DNA of 64,000 bases from Prostheceraeus crozeri (GCA_907163375.1 CAJQUW010003408.1:62001-126000), one strand, 5' to 3'; counted from the stretch's first letter, positions 11,851 through 22,663 are shown. Numbers and translations are program-made. Notes: a model not told the origin generated them from the letters alone.

Positions 11851-12332
11851 ATGTCGCAAGCGAAAAGTAATAATAATAAAACTGTTGAATTAAAATTACG
11901 TAATATTGTTGACAAAAATACACCTAAAACTATTACGATTAACAAAAATAGTATTACTTAAGTAAACCAATGATAGAGAATATTCAATTACAAGAAGAAA
12001 AGAATGGCGGGATTCTCCCATTAATTCCACTAATAATAGGTGGCATAGCAGCTGCAGGAAGTGTTGCAGGTGGGACAGCTGGTATTGTCCAAGCAGTAAA
12101 TAAAATTAAATCAGAGAAGGCAGCATTAGAAGAACAAAAACGTCATAATAGAGAGTTAGAGAAAGCTGCTAGGGGTGACGGAATAGTAGATAATTTTATT
12201 AGTAAATTAAAATTAGTTGATGAAGGAAAACGAGTTCTTAAAAATATTCTCCACAATGTTGATGATTTAATTGAAATTAAAGAAACAAAAGATGGTTCTG
12301 GAATATATCTAAGTCCTAGTATGATTCGGTAA
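11851..12332 (+). pseudogene. Hydrophobic late virion protein (pX/pVI-like), one frameshift (element A)
   Basis: Orthologue of the intact 157-residue protein at 35708-36181. A short basic N-terminus is followed by a Gly/Ala/Ile-rich segment (GGILPLIPLIIGG) that could insert in membranes, then a charged helical tail and a conserved end around DGSGIYL. A one-base deletion near 11949 breaks the frame after residue 36. Comparable small hydrophobic proteins in adintoviruses have been likened to adenovirus pVI/pX membrane-active proteins (family knowledge; the match here is by composition and position). It lies between capsid and integrase genes. Confidence 0.65.
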
Positions 12333-12413
12333 TAACCTCAGGACCTTTGGTCGGATCGGCTAAAGCCTCTGAACAAGGTTCTATCCGGTAAAACATTTAT
12401 TTTATCTTTTAAA

Positions 12414-13721
12414 ATGAATTCTACAAATTCCGAAAATTTAATTAAATTAAAAATTGCTAATTTAGATTTATTGAATTATCTATTAAACAAAAATAAAAAC
12501 TCAAACTGTCAGCATATTGGAGGTGACATACAAAAAACATTAGAAAACTTTCCTGGATTTATTTGGAGTAAATATTCGAAAGAAAAACATCTTCCCGGTC
12601 ATTCATATACTGGTCCAGGAACTCGATTAGATATAAGACTAGATGAGAATAATAATCCGAAACCAGGTGAAGAACCAATAAATAGGGTAGGTGCCGCAGC
12701 TTACAGGCATGATTTAGCTTATCGAAATCATGACCTAAGTTCTCGACATGCAGCTGATAAGAAGATGATTCAAGAATTAGATAGTATTCAAAATCCTACA
12801 TTTAGAGAAAAAATTGAAAGAATGTTTGTTAAGAAAGCTTTACAAGCTAAAATATTATTCGGCCAGGGTTTAAATGAAACGACAGCAAAGTTGTCTGAGA
12901 GCAACTCTCGAACCTACGCGTCTGAAATTCATAAAGAATACAGAAGGCCTAAATATTTATTGAAAGTAAAAGTATTTAATAAAGATGATATTTGGAGTGC
13001 TGATCTTATTCATATGCCGAACGAAAGAGGGTTTAAGTACGCATTGACCGTTATAGATTTATATACACGATACGCTTGGGTAAAGCCTTTAAAAAATAAA
13101 AGTGGTCTATCAGTTAAATATGCGTTTGAAGAAATCTTTAAAGAAAGTAAGAGAAAGCCAAAAAAATTGTTTGTTGATAAAGGGTCGGAATTTTATAACC
13201 GAAACGTTCAGCCACTATTTGAAACTGTTTATTCAACTGAAAATGCAGGGAAGGCCGTAGTGATAGAAAGATTCAATCGGACGTTAAAAAATAAATTATT
13301 CAAGAAATTTACTGAGCAAAGAAATCAGAAATGGTTGAAGATATTACCAGGAATTGTAGAAGAGTACAATAATAAAGTTCATTCTGGTATTGAAGAAACC
13401 CCAAAGAATGCTTCTGACGACCCTGATTTAATACGAAAGAAAATATTCGAGAATAATTATTCGAACGAAAATAATAATTTGAATGAGAGGAATCCGAATT
13501 TGCAGAAACTTAAGCCGAAATTTAAGATTGGAGATAGAGTTGGAATATTTAAGTATAAGAATAAATTTGAAAAAGGCTTCGTCGGTTGCTGGACTAAAGA
13601 AATATTTGAAGTTTGTAAAATAAACCAAACTTATCCGATTACTTATGAAATCAAAGATTTAGATAATGAAGATATCAGAGGCCGTTTTTATCAAAATGAA
13701 TTACAACGAACTGATTTTTAA
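12414..13721 (+). CDS. Phospholipase A2 - retroviral-type integrase fusion (element A)
   Basis: 435 residues, intact. Residues about 45-125 look like a parvovirus VP1-type phospholipase A2: calcium loop YTGPGT (65-70), catalytic dyad HDLAY (His99, Asp100) and a downstream Asp115. Residues about 190-330 are a retroviral-type integrase core with D197 (SADLI), D255 (FVDKGSEF) and E285 (VIERFNRT). The C-terminal 380-430 region (KFKIGDRVGIFKY) is the SH3/chromo-like domain seen in Polinton integrases. The start ATG follows ttttaaaATG. The fusion would couple membrane breach on entry to DNA integration unless the protein is cleaved (inference). Both catalytic sets are complete although most neighbours are broken. 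Orthologue: 34321-35691. Confidence 0.9.
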   Translation: MNSTNSENLIKLKIANLDLLNYLLNKNKNSNCQHIGGDIQKTLENFPGFIWSKYSKEKHLPGHSYTGPGTRLDIRLDENNNPKPGEEPINRVGAAAYRHDLAYRNHDLSSRHAADKKMIQELDSIQNPTFREKIERMFVKKALQAKILFGQGLNETTAKLSESNSRTYASEIHKEYRRPKYLLKVKVFNKDDIWSADLIHMPNERGFKYALTVIDLYTRYAWVKPLKNKSGLSVKYAFEEIFKESKRKPKKLFVDKGSEFYNRNVQPLFETVYSTENAGKAVVIERFNRTLKNKLFKKFTEQRNQKWLKILPGIVEEYNNKVHSGIEETPKNASDDPDLIRKKIFENNYSNENNNLNERNPNLQKLKPKFKIGDRVGIFKYKNKFEKGFVGCWTKEIFEVCKINQTYPITYEIKDLDNEDIRGRFYQNELQRTDF

Positions 13722-13795
13722 TTATCATTATTATTATTATTATTGGAACTAACGTTTCGGGAATGAAATTTTCTTGTTAGGCGCAGCCATAGAAC
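13722..13795. other. Short spacer with ATT repeats between convergent integrase and protease genes
   Basis: A short (ATT)n tract at 13722-13745 is followed by part of a mini-hairpin element that runs into the protease gene (13779-13806). In element B the same two genes overlap by four bases, so this spacer was inserted or expanded in copy A. Confidence 0.6.
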
Positions 13796-14248
13796 CTACG
13801 TTTCGTTCAATTCTAACGTAATATCAAGAAATGGCACTCCTTCCTGTAATTTCAATAAAACATAAAGACATAATTGACCACAATAAGTAGTTCCCGGTTT
13901 TTGAATTTGAAATGTATTATCAATTCCATTGCCAAGTAATTTTTTGACTTCGTTTGTAGGTGGAAGTCCATAAGAGTCGAACCAATAGTTCTCAGCCTCT
14001 GGGCGGTCGAAATAGTAATTATCTCGATTTTTATTAAAGATACCTGCAGACCAATGTACGCCTTTTTGGTCTGAAGTGTGAAGATTCGTTATGAAATTTA
14101 CAGTTGGCTTATTTTTGATCAATTGTAATTCGTCTCTCATTAGAACATGAAAACTCTTTATTCCTAATTCATTTGCGATTTTCTTTCGGTCGAAATTTGT
14201 CGTGGTTTGCGTTCCATATAATTTAAAAAACTTATTTATGTTGCTCAT
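13796..14248 (-). CDS. Adenain-like cysteine protease (element A)
   Basis: 150 residues from the ATG at 14246-14248, chosen because it gives the same N-terminus as the element B protein (M..I.(K/E)FFKLYGTQTTTNFD); an upstream in-frame start would add 22 unrelated residues. The catalytic layout matches adenovirus protease / Ulp1-like peptidases: GVHWSAG (His), FDSYGLPP (Asp) and YCGQLCLYV (Gln, Cys). It would mature capsid precursors in the virion. Compared with element B it has an 11-residue insertion around DRPEAENYW before the FDSYG motif. Its last codons and TAG stop come from a mini-hairpin insert at 13779-13806. It is convergent with the integrase. Confidence 0.88.
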   Translation of the reverse strand: MSNINKFFKLYGTQTTTNFDRKKIANELGIKSFHVLMRDELQLIKNKPTVNFITNLHTSDQKGVHWSAGIFNKNRDNYYFDRPEAENYWFDSYGLPPTNEVKKLLGNGIDNTFQIQKPGTTYCGQLCLYVLLKLQEGVPFLDITLELNET

Positions 14249-14288
14249 TTTATAATTAAAAAAATTTCTTATAGGGATCCCTAGAAGA

Positions 14289-14408
14289 CAGAAGGGAGGG
14301 GGTATTGATTTCAAACTGTTCTCTAATGATGACTTTCCTTACTACTTAGTCAGAAGGGGGGTATTGATTTAAAACTGTTCTCTAATGATGACTTTCCTTA
14401 CTACTTAT
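14289..14408. repeat. Two-copy tandem repeat beyond element A protease
   Basis: A unit of about 61 bp beginning CAGAAGGG and containing ATTGATTTCAAACTGTTC is present twice (14289-14350, 14351-14408). It lies upstream of the protease start. Element B has a different two-copy repeat in the same relative place (33680-33901). Confidence 0.85.
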
Positions 14409-15150
14409 TCGATTTTGAAATGATTTAATTTAATCTAAATTAAAACGTTACATTGTTACATTTTATTTTCATGAACTCTCATTAAGAGGATATTGTTTGT
14501 TTTATCTGTATTAAGACAATGGCAACATCTGTTACCACATTTCTCAAACCGCATGATTGTTTTAGGGGATCATGCGGGTTGTGCATTCATAACATGGCGT
14601 TAATAGCATAAAAGCAATCTATTAATTCATTCTCTGCTTTGAGGGAATATTCTGTTGTTATAGCAATCATTCAATACAATATTGCAGTATCGATAGTCGA
14701 GACCAATTGTCGAGCCAAAACCGCAACTTTTCTGGTTTTGGTTTCCGATCTGGCTCGCGTTATGGCCGATGAAATGATTTACAATGCGGTGCAATTTCCT
14801 CATTGTCATTCAAGTACATACGCGTCATGTCATACCCGTATGTTGTCAAGCAAACTTCATTGACCTACAATGCCGCTTTGCATAGATCACCATTCATAAA
14901 TTTCACTTACTATTTAAACACACACACAATTCATAAAACGTGACGCATTACAATCTTAGTTTAAATTTTATCGTCACAATGGTTGGATCTACTGAAAGAT
15001 CTGTTCGATTGGAGACAAAGCGGAGAAGAATTCAGAAGTTAACAAGGGAAATCATACATCTGCAAGCACAAAGTAAAATATTCTTACACTTGGATATGAG
15101 AAGAATTTTTGAATACATCGGAGACCCGCACATCAATTATAGGACATGAT
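14409..15150. other. No recognisable gene
   Basis: Probable junction of element A with host DNA. A short palindrome-like pair (AACCGCATGATTG / GATCATGCGGGTT) lies at about 14553-14580. A 69-codon frame at 14940-15149, or 57 codons from its second ATG, has no recognised similarity. I see no gene that can be supported. Confidence 0.5.
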
Positions 15151-15580
15151 TTAAGAGAGAGAAAAAATTGTAATTCTCAAATTTGAAATTCTCAACTTTT
15201 ATGATTTTCGGTGTCCTGGAACGGTCATGATTTTAAGGGTGAAATGTCATAATCACAAATTTGAGATTCTTAACTTTTATGATTTTTTTGGTGTCCTGGA
15301 ACGGTCATGATTTAAGCGAGAAAATTGTAATTCACAAATTTTGAGATTCTTAACTTTTATGATTATCGGTGTCCTGGAACGGTCATGATTTTAAGGGTGA
15401 AAATTGTAATTCTCAAATTTGAGATTTTGAAAAATTTGAAAATTGGGTATTTTTAAAAACGCCCAAATTTATGAATTTAGGTCTCCATAACCTGAAAAAG
15501 GGTTCAAATTCATGAATTTATGTCGTTTTTAAAAATGCCATTTTTTGAATTTTATGGTGTCCTGGAACGGTCTTTTGCCC
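15150..15580. repeat. About 78-bp tandem repeat
   Basis: The phrase GGTGTCCTGGAACGGTC recurs at about 15210, 15291, 15369 and 15549, each preceded by an AAATTTGAGATTCT..CTTTTATGATT stretch. This gives three clear copies of a 77-81 bp unit and a diverged fourth. No coding potential. Confidence 0.85.
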
Positions 15581-15587
15581 ATTACTT

Positions 15588-16110
15588 ACAACCAAAGTTG
15601 GAAGATCGTTGCCGAGGGGGAGGGTCAGAACTTTTTCTCTCCGATTGAGTTGGGAAGAAGTTCCTAGACCCAACATTGACCAAAACGTCCGAATTTGCAC
15701 TCCGTTTTCCCATCCGAGACCTCCCTCTGCCCGAAAAACGACTTTTCTCATCCCAAAACCTCCAAAACCTGACTTTTTCAACTCTGACGTTTTTCTGCCA
15801 TTTTCCTCCCTAAACCCAAGAAAATTAGTCCAAACTGAGCTTTCCACTGCATTTTTCTCACTCTTAGCTTTCAAATGAGCTATTGCACGACTTTCTACCA
15901 TCTGTCACACCAAAGTTGGAAGTTTGGCAGGAGGGGGGGACGTCTTCGAAACTTTTTCTTACCGATTTCGCTGGAAACATCCTTCCTAACCCAAAATTTC
16001 ACGTAGAGTCCGAATTTGCACTCCGTTTTCTCATCTGAGGCCTCCTTCTGCCCGAAAAATGACTTTTCTCATCCCAAAACCACCAACACCCGCCCTTTCC
16101 TCACTCTATC
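15588..16110. repeat. Diverged direct duplication of about 310 bp
   Basis: 15588-15790 and 15905-16095 are similar: both begin CCAAAGTTGGAAG and share TCCGAATTTGCACTCCGTTTT, the CTCCTTCTGCCCGAAAAA-like stretch and ACTTTTCTCATCCCAAAACC. Several open frames run through the copies, but they track the repeat's base composition and are not supported as genes. Confidence 0.75.
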
Positions 16111-18290
16111 CCTCACACATTCCTACCGCCTTCCTTCCCACCCCTTGCCTCACAGTTCCTCCTTCCTTCCTTCCAGAGAGGGGGACCTGTTTCTTCCTCT
16201 CGAACCCATTCCTCCCAACACATCCTTGGCCACCTCCCTCACCTTCCTGCCAGAGGGGGGGCTGAGTCAGCATGATGACTCAGCATTTCACATTTTGTCC
16301 TTGAATTTGACACGGGGTTACTATTGCAATATATTTTTAAAAAAGTATTTTATCAAGGAATTTGCTGGTTCCATTGCGGAGGATCAATATTTAGATTGAT
16401 AAAAAACAGTTATTCTATAATAGACCTACAGAAAATAGAATGCCCACGGAATTAAATATTTTGTTTATCTGCTTCGGTTTGCTAGAAGTGTGCTTGATTC
16501 GAAATCGATGCCACGTCAAGGAATTTAAATGGGCAAAAAGGAATTCCTAATTTCTTACAGAGATAGGAAAAAAAGTCGCGTGTCGCTTGCGGATTAATGA
16601 GTTCAAGCAAAGTGCTTCGATTGCCACAATTCCTTCATATTCGAAGAATTCAGATCATTGCGTACAAGTTCTCTCCATAATATTTGCCCTTCCGATCATT
16701 ATTAAAAAAAGTAGCAGGCGTATGAAAATTAGTTCACTTGATGATTTCACATCCTCTCCCCGGCATTGCTCACTGTATAGTGCACGCTTTGAATCGAAGC
16801 CAGGCATCGATGTGTTTTGGTGTGTGCGAAGTGATATCACAGCACGCACGCATCTCTCACTGGCTCTGGTGCCCTCTGCTGACCGCTTATTGTTTGCCAT
16901 TTCCAATAGCAAGCGATACACGAATTATCCATTCGAGAAGGAGCAAGATGTTTAATTCTGTGATGTGCCATTTCGATATTAAGGTTACATACATGTATAA
17001 CCCTTCCTTTCTAGGAAACCGAAGTGTGCGCAGATGAATCTTTCATTTCATCCAACACCAGGAATTATCAGTGCGCCTTGCTCACATCTCTCAACATCGA
17101 CACAACTCCCTTTTTGAAGTTGCAGCCATTATCTGCAGTAAATATGAGATGGCCAATTGGCGCATGATTTGAAATTCCAGCGGGTATTCATAAAATACTA
17201 CTTTTGGCACACTACTGATATGTTGTCCACGTTTGTGTACTTGAAATTATGAATTGTGTCGATGTTGAGATATGTGAACAAAGTCTGCTGATGATTCCTA
17301 TGACATTGGATGAAAATACACTACTCAGTTTCCATATTTCAACTGAAGCTGCTCAATATTTCATTTTTCCAAATTCTGTTTTCAAAAATCAGAATTTGTT
17401 CAATCTTACAGGCGAATCTGCGCTGTTTCCGCACCAAATTCGTACCGAATCCACAATAGCAAAATTCTTCGAATTTATTCTACGACTCGTTCAAATCTAC
17501 GAATAGCAAGCTTAGGCTACTTGCATGTAACTGTGTTAAATGCAATGTAACTCACTATCTTTTGGAATCGGTTTCTGCGAATGAATTGTTTTCACTTCTG
17601 GTAATGGTATAAACGAGCCTCTTTAGGCATTGTACGTGTTTGTTGACCTCAAATAAAGATATGATTGTTAAAGATTTTCGAACTTAGAAATCTCACTTCT
17701 AAATGTTGATAGACTTGTTCACGTGGACATAACCTAGCATACGCACCCACATCCACAGGCACTGTCATGAGCAGACTGACTTTTGATCTCCCTACTTATC
17801 ATAACGTTTGCTCAAAACAGACATGGCAGCACAGTTATTCTCACTTAGTTGCACTGGACTATGTACTTGCAAGCCTATATTTCATTTTTTACTTTATTCA
17901 GATTTTTAGTGGGCATATTCAAAAGTACCATATTTTTCTGAACTATTCTACCGTCGATTCACGTGTTGTTTATTCCAGAACAAATAAAAGACAAAATTAT
18001 TTCTTTATCTACTCGTCGTTACATTTGAATCACTGTGTGTCGATATGAATTTATTTTTAAAAGCTATTATGTAAACGAATAATCTCGTTTATTTTAAGAT
18101 ATCGCACTCACGTTTCTTTTTATGAAGAATTTACTTTCCTGTTTAAAATCCGACCGCAATTTTCTCATTTTGCTCTGACGTACAATGATAATGTTGTCAA
18201 ACTGCAATGCCACTTATAACTTGTAATGGGAGCTTCATATACGAATTGATTGTCAGACTATTTCATTAAAACTATTGCATTTTTAAGTCA
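16111..18290. other. Intergenic host DNA, nothing recognised
   Basis: A pyrimidine-rich, low-complexity stretch (16100-16260) is followed by about 2 kb of unremarkable sequence. Open frames of 80-120 codons near 16587-17037 and 17249-17506 show no recognisable domain and overlap one another on both strands. Confidence 0.5.
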
Positions 18291-18291
18291 T

Positions 18292-19376
18292 TCAGTAGGC
18301 CTCCAATGTAGACAATTTAGATGCGATTAAAATGTCATCAATATAGCATTTAACATATTTCAAATGACCAAATAATTGATCCATCAAACGTTGAAAAGTC
18401 TGTGCGGCATTACGTAGTCCATTTGGCATACGTAAAAATTCATATAGACCCCAAGGGACCGTTAGAGCGGTTTTACAAATATCATCATCAGACATAGGAA
18501 TTCGATAAAATGCTTTCACTAAATCAAGTTTTGTAAAAATACATGCACCATAAAGAGAAGAGAGCAACTGCTGTAAATGAGGCACAGGGTATCTGTCGGG
18601 GACAGTAGATTTGTTAAGATCACGATAATCACCAACTGGTCGCCACAAATCGGGAGAATTCTTCGGTACCATATGTAATGGGCTAGACCAGGCCTTTGAG
18701 GATTGTCGGATTAAACTTTGTGATTGCATAGTATCGAACATTTGTTTAGCAGCTGCAAGTTTAGCTGGAGGAAGAGGATGTGGTCGACAGTATACAGGGT
18801 GTCCAATTGTTTGGATGCGATGAACAACACCATGGCTAGGTATGTGATTATAATCAATAGGTCCAAAGACACATGAAAATTCGTTGAGAAGATCATTAAG
18901 TGCACTGTCTTGTTGAATTCGAATATGAATTGAAGAGGACAACACAGCCAGATCTGCATCAGGAACAGGAGATAATTTGCATGATAATCCATTCGGATCG
19001 ACAAGGCGTCTATTTCGTGGATCAATAAGGAAAGCATGATCATAGATAAAGTCATTGCCTAAAATTGGTTCTTCGACATCGGCAACAATAAAGTTCCATT
19101 GAAATACTCGTCTCATTAGTGAAAATTTAGCTTGACAAATACCATACACGGCGATGCTACTACGATTGGCAACCTTCAAGGGAAGGGTACACTGAATAGA
19201 AGCAAATGGCGCGAATGATTGAGGTAAAATACTCACAGCAGAACCACTGTCCACAAGTAAAGATAACTGCTTGCGTGGAAAAGGGCGCAGGAATGCAATG
19301 TCAGTATGGTATAGGAGTGCAGCTAGTTCACTTCCGCTCCGAGGTAGTACTACGTTTACTGGGGCGGAATTCAGTT
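18292..19376 (-). pseudogene. Ty3/gypsy retrotransposon pol fragment: aspartic protease and reverse transcriptase, 3' truncated
   Basis: On the minus strand the frame opens at about 19376, one frame off the gag stop. It contains the retropepsin motif VDSGSAVS (about 19260-19240), then a reverse transcriptase with FTKLDLVKAFYRIPM, LRMPNGLRNAAQTFQRLMD and the catalytic CYIDDILIAS box. The frame ends just after the YIDD box. The thumb, RNase H and integrase are missing, so this is a 5' piece of a Ty3/gypsy element and cannot move by itself. Placing it in the CsRn1-like group rests on the adjacent Gag finger. Upstream is gag at 19371-20153. Confidence 0.9.
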
Positions 19377-20153
19377 TAAATGTTCTGGTGGAATCGGGCT
19401 AGGACCACGGCTAGGATGCGTAGACACAGAATGTTCAACAGTAGGCTTAGAACTCGGCCATTTACACAAAGGCTTGCATGATTTGGCTTTGGGTCCGTAG
19501 AAGATGTGTGCTCTGCAGATAACTTGACGTTGATCATGTTGGAAAGGTGTCAGTCCAAAATGCTTTGCAGCATAGGGTGATTTAGGTCTACCACGTTCGT
19601 GATAATTCGTATTTACTCGGGTTTGAACACTGTTAACCGGAGTCGGACGAACACGTAGTGTCAACATTTGATCTGCGAGGTCACCAAGCTGAGAAGCACT
19701 CAAATGATTGGATTGCGACATGAGAACGGCAGCAATTTCGGGAGATTGCGAAGAAATCAAACGATGTTTTAGGAGATCTTCATAGTCGACGAATTTCAAG
19801 GATTCGGCAGTACGACGCATGTCTTTCACATACAAACTAGGCTTACCCACAGGGACGCTATCAAGGAGGTGATTGAATAATTCAGGCTTCGATTTTTGAG
19901 TTTCTTGTATAACTGCGGATTTGAGATCAGAATAACTGGAACCATTGAGTACGGCAGTGTCTAATTTACCAACAAGATCAGGAGGTAGCGAAGACAATGC
20001 ATGGTAGAATTTGGTAGAGGCAACGGTGATTCCACATAATATAAACTGGGCATCAAGAATGGCGAACCATGCCTGAGCATTGTCCTTGTCAAATTTAGGT
20101 GCTGTCACTGTCACTGGGGCTGAACTCACAGATGCCGTTGATGTTGTAGTCAT
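19371..20153 (-). CDS. Gag of CsRn1-like Ty3/gypsy retrotransposon
   Basis: 260 residues from ATG 20153. The N-terminal PKFDKDNAQAWFAILDAQF stretch and FYHALSSLPPDLVGKL are the usual Gag pattern of animal gypsy elements (WF..LEAQF, FYHV..SLP). The C-terminus has a CxxH...GxxAxxCxxxC-type cluster (ICRAHIFYGPKAKSCKPLC), which fits the CHCC Gag finger of the CsRn1 clade rather than a CCHC knuckle. The frame is intact and abuts pol in another frame, as expected for frameshift expression. It would form the particle that packages the element RNA. Confidence 0.85.
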   Translation of the reverse strand: MTTTSTASVSSAPVTVTAPKFDKDNAQAWFAILDAQFILCGITVASTKFYHALSSLPPDLVGKLDTAVLNGSSYSDLKSAVIQETQKSKPELFNHLLDSVPVGKPSLYVKDMRRTAESLKFVDYEDLLKHRLISSQSPEIAAVLMSQSNHLSASQLGDLADQMLTLRVRPTPVNSVQTRVNTNYHERGRPKSPYAAKHFGLTPFQHDQRQVICRAHIFYGPKAKSCKPLCKWPSSKPTVEHSVSTHPSRGPSPIPPEHLN

Positions 20154-20460
20154 TATGATTCGATGCGACGGGAATGTGACTTGCAATATTGTTTGGGCTG
20201 AACGTCAAGGGTTGGGCGATCGTCGGGCTCATCAATTGTAGTTAATTTTTGTTATTATTGTTCAATCTGACTCCAAAGGAAAAACACAAGTCACCACAAT
20301 GTAATTCTTCTTTATTCATGTTAACACCAAGTTCGCATCACGTCCGACATCTTTAGACAATCGAGATTAGGTGGTTAGTTATTTAACTAAGGCGCGCGCA
20401 GCATGGCCGCCGACGATCTAGACAAACTCAGATAATAAAACGTTTTAAACAGGAACACAT
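20154..20460 (-). mobile_element. Leader and possible 5' LTR of the gypsy fragment
   Basis: Upstream of gag on the minus strand lies a leader of about 120 bp, then a region with an AATAAA polyadenylation-type signal (near 20312) close to a GTGGTGACTTGTGTTTTT stretch, as in short CsRn1-type LTRs. The second LTR is absent with the 3' half of the element, so the limits cannot be confirmed. Confidence 0.35.
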
Positions 20461-21100
20461 GGGCACGCTGAGAAAGATAACTATGACATGAATAGTTTTA
20501 ACGATGAGGTGATGATAATTTAACTACTATTACAATTATACATATAAAAGATGATACTTAATAACAGAAAAAAGTAGCTAACACATAAGGACCACTATTA
20601 TCAAGAGGTAGAGATAAAAAGTTTGTTAGCTTCACAGCAATACACTTATCGTAAAATACAGCTAAAGTTGAATATCCTACAAATGAACACGATTCGTCAT
20701 ACAAGCTGAGGGTCTTTCTGTGACCTTCGCAATTTCTGTGACCGACGAAATTTTACTGATCACTTCTCCTTTAGTTTTAATCATTTTAGTATATAAGTCG
20801 ATTTTTCCATGTCTGTACATACACCTGAAGATGGTCTGAAATAGACTGAAACCGGTCGTGACACATCGACTTTTCATTTGTGAAATGAATTTGGGCAGCC
20901 TCGCGTACAGACTAAAATCAATTCACAAAGCAAGGCGGTAGGTACATGTCAGTAAAGGTATACAAAAAAGATAAAAAGGCCAAAAATTCAAGTCACTACT
21001 AATGAATGCTCTGCAGCTCCATAGTCTTTGGATTTCGATGCGCAGGTCTTGATGCTTTTTTTACATGTACATTTACCTTTTATATACTGATATTTTTCTA
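20461..21100. other. Intergenic, nothing recognised
   Basis: No domain, RNA gene or clear repeat is seen. One 66-codon frame on the minus strand (20677-20877) is not supported. Confidence 0.5.
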
Positions 21101-21560
21101 TTTTCTCCTTCTATTTTTGACGGATGATATGGTCATCTGGTACTGTAACGTCAATTATCAGTGTCATCTTCTTTGATTTATCATACAGGACAGGTCTCCT
21201 AGCTTGGATTTGTGGATGTATCTATCGGCTGGAATGTCAAACTCCCATCTTGTAGTCTCCATTATCCATCACTCAAGGAAGTTCGTGTTTCGAGGAACAC
21301 GTTGCTGTTTCTATGTTGTAGTGTCTCCAAATGTCACAATTATGCAAACCTCCGGTCACATTATTATGTCGACTGAGATATTGCGCGCTAGCAAGCTCTT
21401 TGCATGCAGTCAGTATGTGAGAGACCGCTTCATTCGATTCACAACACATGCAGCATGTGAGACCATGCTGATCTTCAAGGTGATAGCTTTATGGGCCTTA
21501 ATGTTCAATCGCTTGGTCTTGTGCTGCTGTTAATAGATCCTCCGTTTCGATTTTCAGTTT
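21100..21560 (-). pseudogene. Non-LTR retrotransposon relic: C-terminal zinc knuckle and nuclease-like tail
   Basis: Read on the minus strand, 21480-21100 gives a broken protein with CCMCCESNEAVSHILTACK, a CxxC...HxxxxC cluster, followed by YLSRHN and, after stops, RRPVLYDKSKKMTLIIDVTV. This matches the C-terminal region of a widespread animal LINE class, where a CCHC cluster is followed by a PD-(D/E)XK-like tail (A.RPDI...DK....LIDVAVP). Stops and a frameshift near 21270 show it is dead. Not an element gene. Confidence 0.7.
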
Positions 21561-21919
21561 GGCTTCTCTCAACCAGCTGTATCTTGACTTACTTGTGGCA
21601 TGCTCTTCAATATGTCTTGCATATTGCCCATGGAGAAGTTTTTCCATGTCCGGAAGAAGCATTCTATTTCAAATCTCCATAGACATTATGCAGCAGTCAG
21701 AATTTTAGTGCAAAACTTCTCAGATATCCGCATTAAAAACATAGATTGTCACTTAATAATCAATGTAAAAAAAGGAGGATTCGTCTCATTGAGACATAAT
21801 GAGATCAGAGACTTCACTGCTGGGTTATTAAGTGAATGCTACAAGTGCACCAGAGTAGAGCCTTGCTTAACTCCACTGTCAGGAGAATCATTTCCGACAA
21901 GCACTGTATAATCACTGAT

Positions 21920-22191
21920 GAAGTTTGATGAGGATCGAGGGACAAACGGCGTATTTTGATGTGAGGGTGTTCAACCCGCTAGCCAAGACGTACCTTGATT
22001 CCGAACTTTCCTCTACTCATCGACAACATGAAGAATCAAAGAAAAGATCATACAACGAAAGGATATGCACAGTAGATCAAGGCTCCTTTACTCCGTTGGT
22101 CTTCTCATGTATCGGTGGTATGGCGAAGTACTGTCGTGCATTCTACAAAAGACTATCCGAAAAATTATCTGAAAAAGGGAATGTCGAATAG
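21920..22191 (+). pseudogene. Retroelement C-terminal fragment (FDVRVFNP type)
   Basis: The frame contains YFDVRVFNPLAKTYLDSEL, then KKRSYNERI and GSFTPLVFSCIGGM. This string of motifs is common at the C-terminal end of reverse-transcriptase open frames annotated in many invertebrate and cnidarian genomes (recalled, not searched). No catalytic domain is left. It is on the strand opposite to the relic at 21100-21560, so two different insertions are present. Confidence 0.65.
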
Positions 22192-22663
22192 GAATACAGT
22201 AAGACCATAAGCTGGGTGAGGACTAGACTGTCTTTTCATTTGTTGCGTTCTTGTCTTTTATGTCTACGTGGATCTCGATCACTGTAGGCTATTTCAATGA
22301 TGATTCACAAAATGTTGATATCGAATTTGTCAGTCGAGAAGCTGACTTTAGAATGATTGATTGTTAAGTGTTTCTGAACTATTTTCTTAAATCTATAACT
22401 CTTAATTGACTTTTCTTAATGGTCTTAAGCATATGTCTTATACTGCTAATGACGTGCATGTATTACTTACCTTTACTGACATTCTTACTGAAATGAACAT
22501 GTATTTCTCTTCATTAAAAAAATCATTGCTTGTAGACATGATTTTAAAGTCATAGTTTTGCTATGTGAGATAACTGTAAATTAAAAATCTGATTGAGAAG
22601 GGCTGTTCGCCAAAATGTACTTTAGAAAAACAAGATAGAGTTGTCGATACGGGAGGTCAGTCA
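22192..22663. other. Intergenic, nothing recognised
   Basis: AT-rich DNA without a supported gene or repeat, ending at the hairpin element that begins at 22664. Confidence 0.5.

Larger units (their letters stand above)
1..14410. mobile_element. Element A: decayed adintovirus / Maverick-Polinton-like provirus, left end outside window
   Basis: AT-rich block with the gene set of an integrated adintovirus-like element: penton-like protein, A32-like ATPase, polymerase B, fibre-like, core, double-jelly-roll-type capsid, hydrophobic virion protein, integrase and adenain-like protease. Gene order and proteins match element B (32527-49123), which is complete, so the left terminus and the gene next to it lie left of base 1. 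At least six genes carry frameshifts or stops, so this copy is dead. The right edge is uncertain: the last recognisable gene starts at 14248 and a two-copy tandem repeat ends near 14408. No partner terminal repeat is in the window to fix the boundary. Confidence 0.85.

Noticed and set aside
14289..14408. Right terminal repeat of element A
   Set aside because: It is a direct duplication with no similarity to element B ends, and the left end of A is outside the window, so no terminal repeat can be claimed.
15518..16399. Several 70-127 codon frames on both strands
   Set aside because: They follow the pyrimidine-rich duplicated repeat; frames are not conserved between the two repeat copies.
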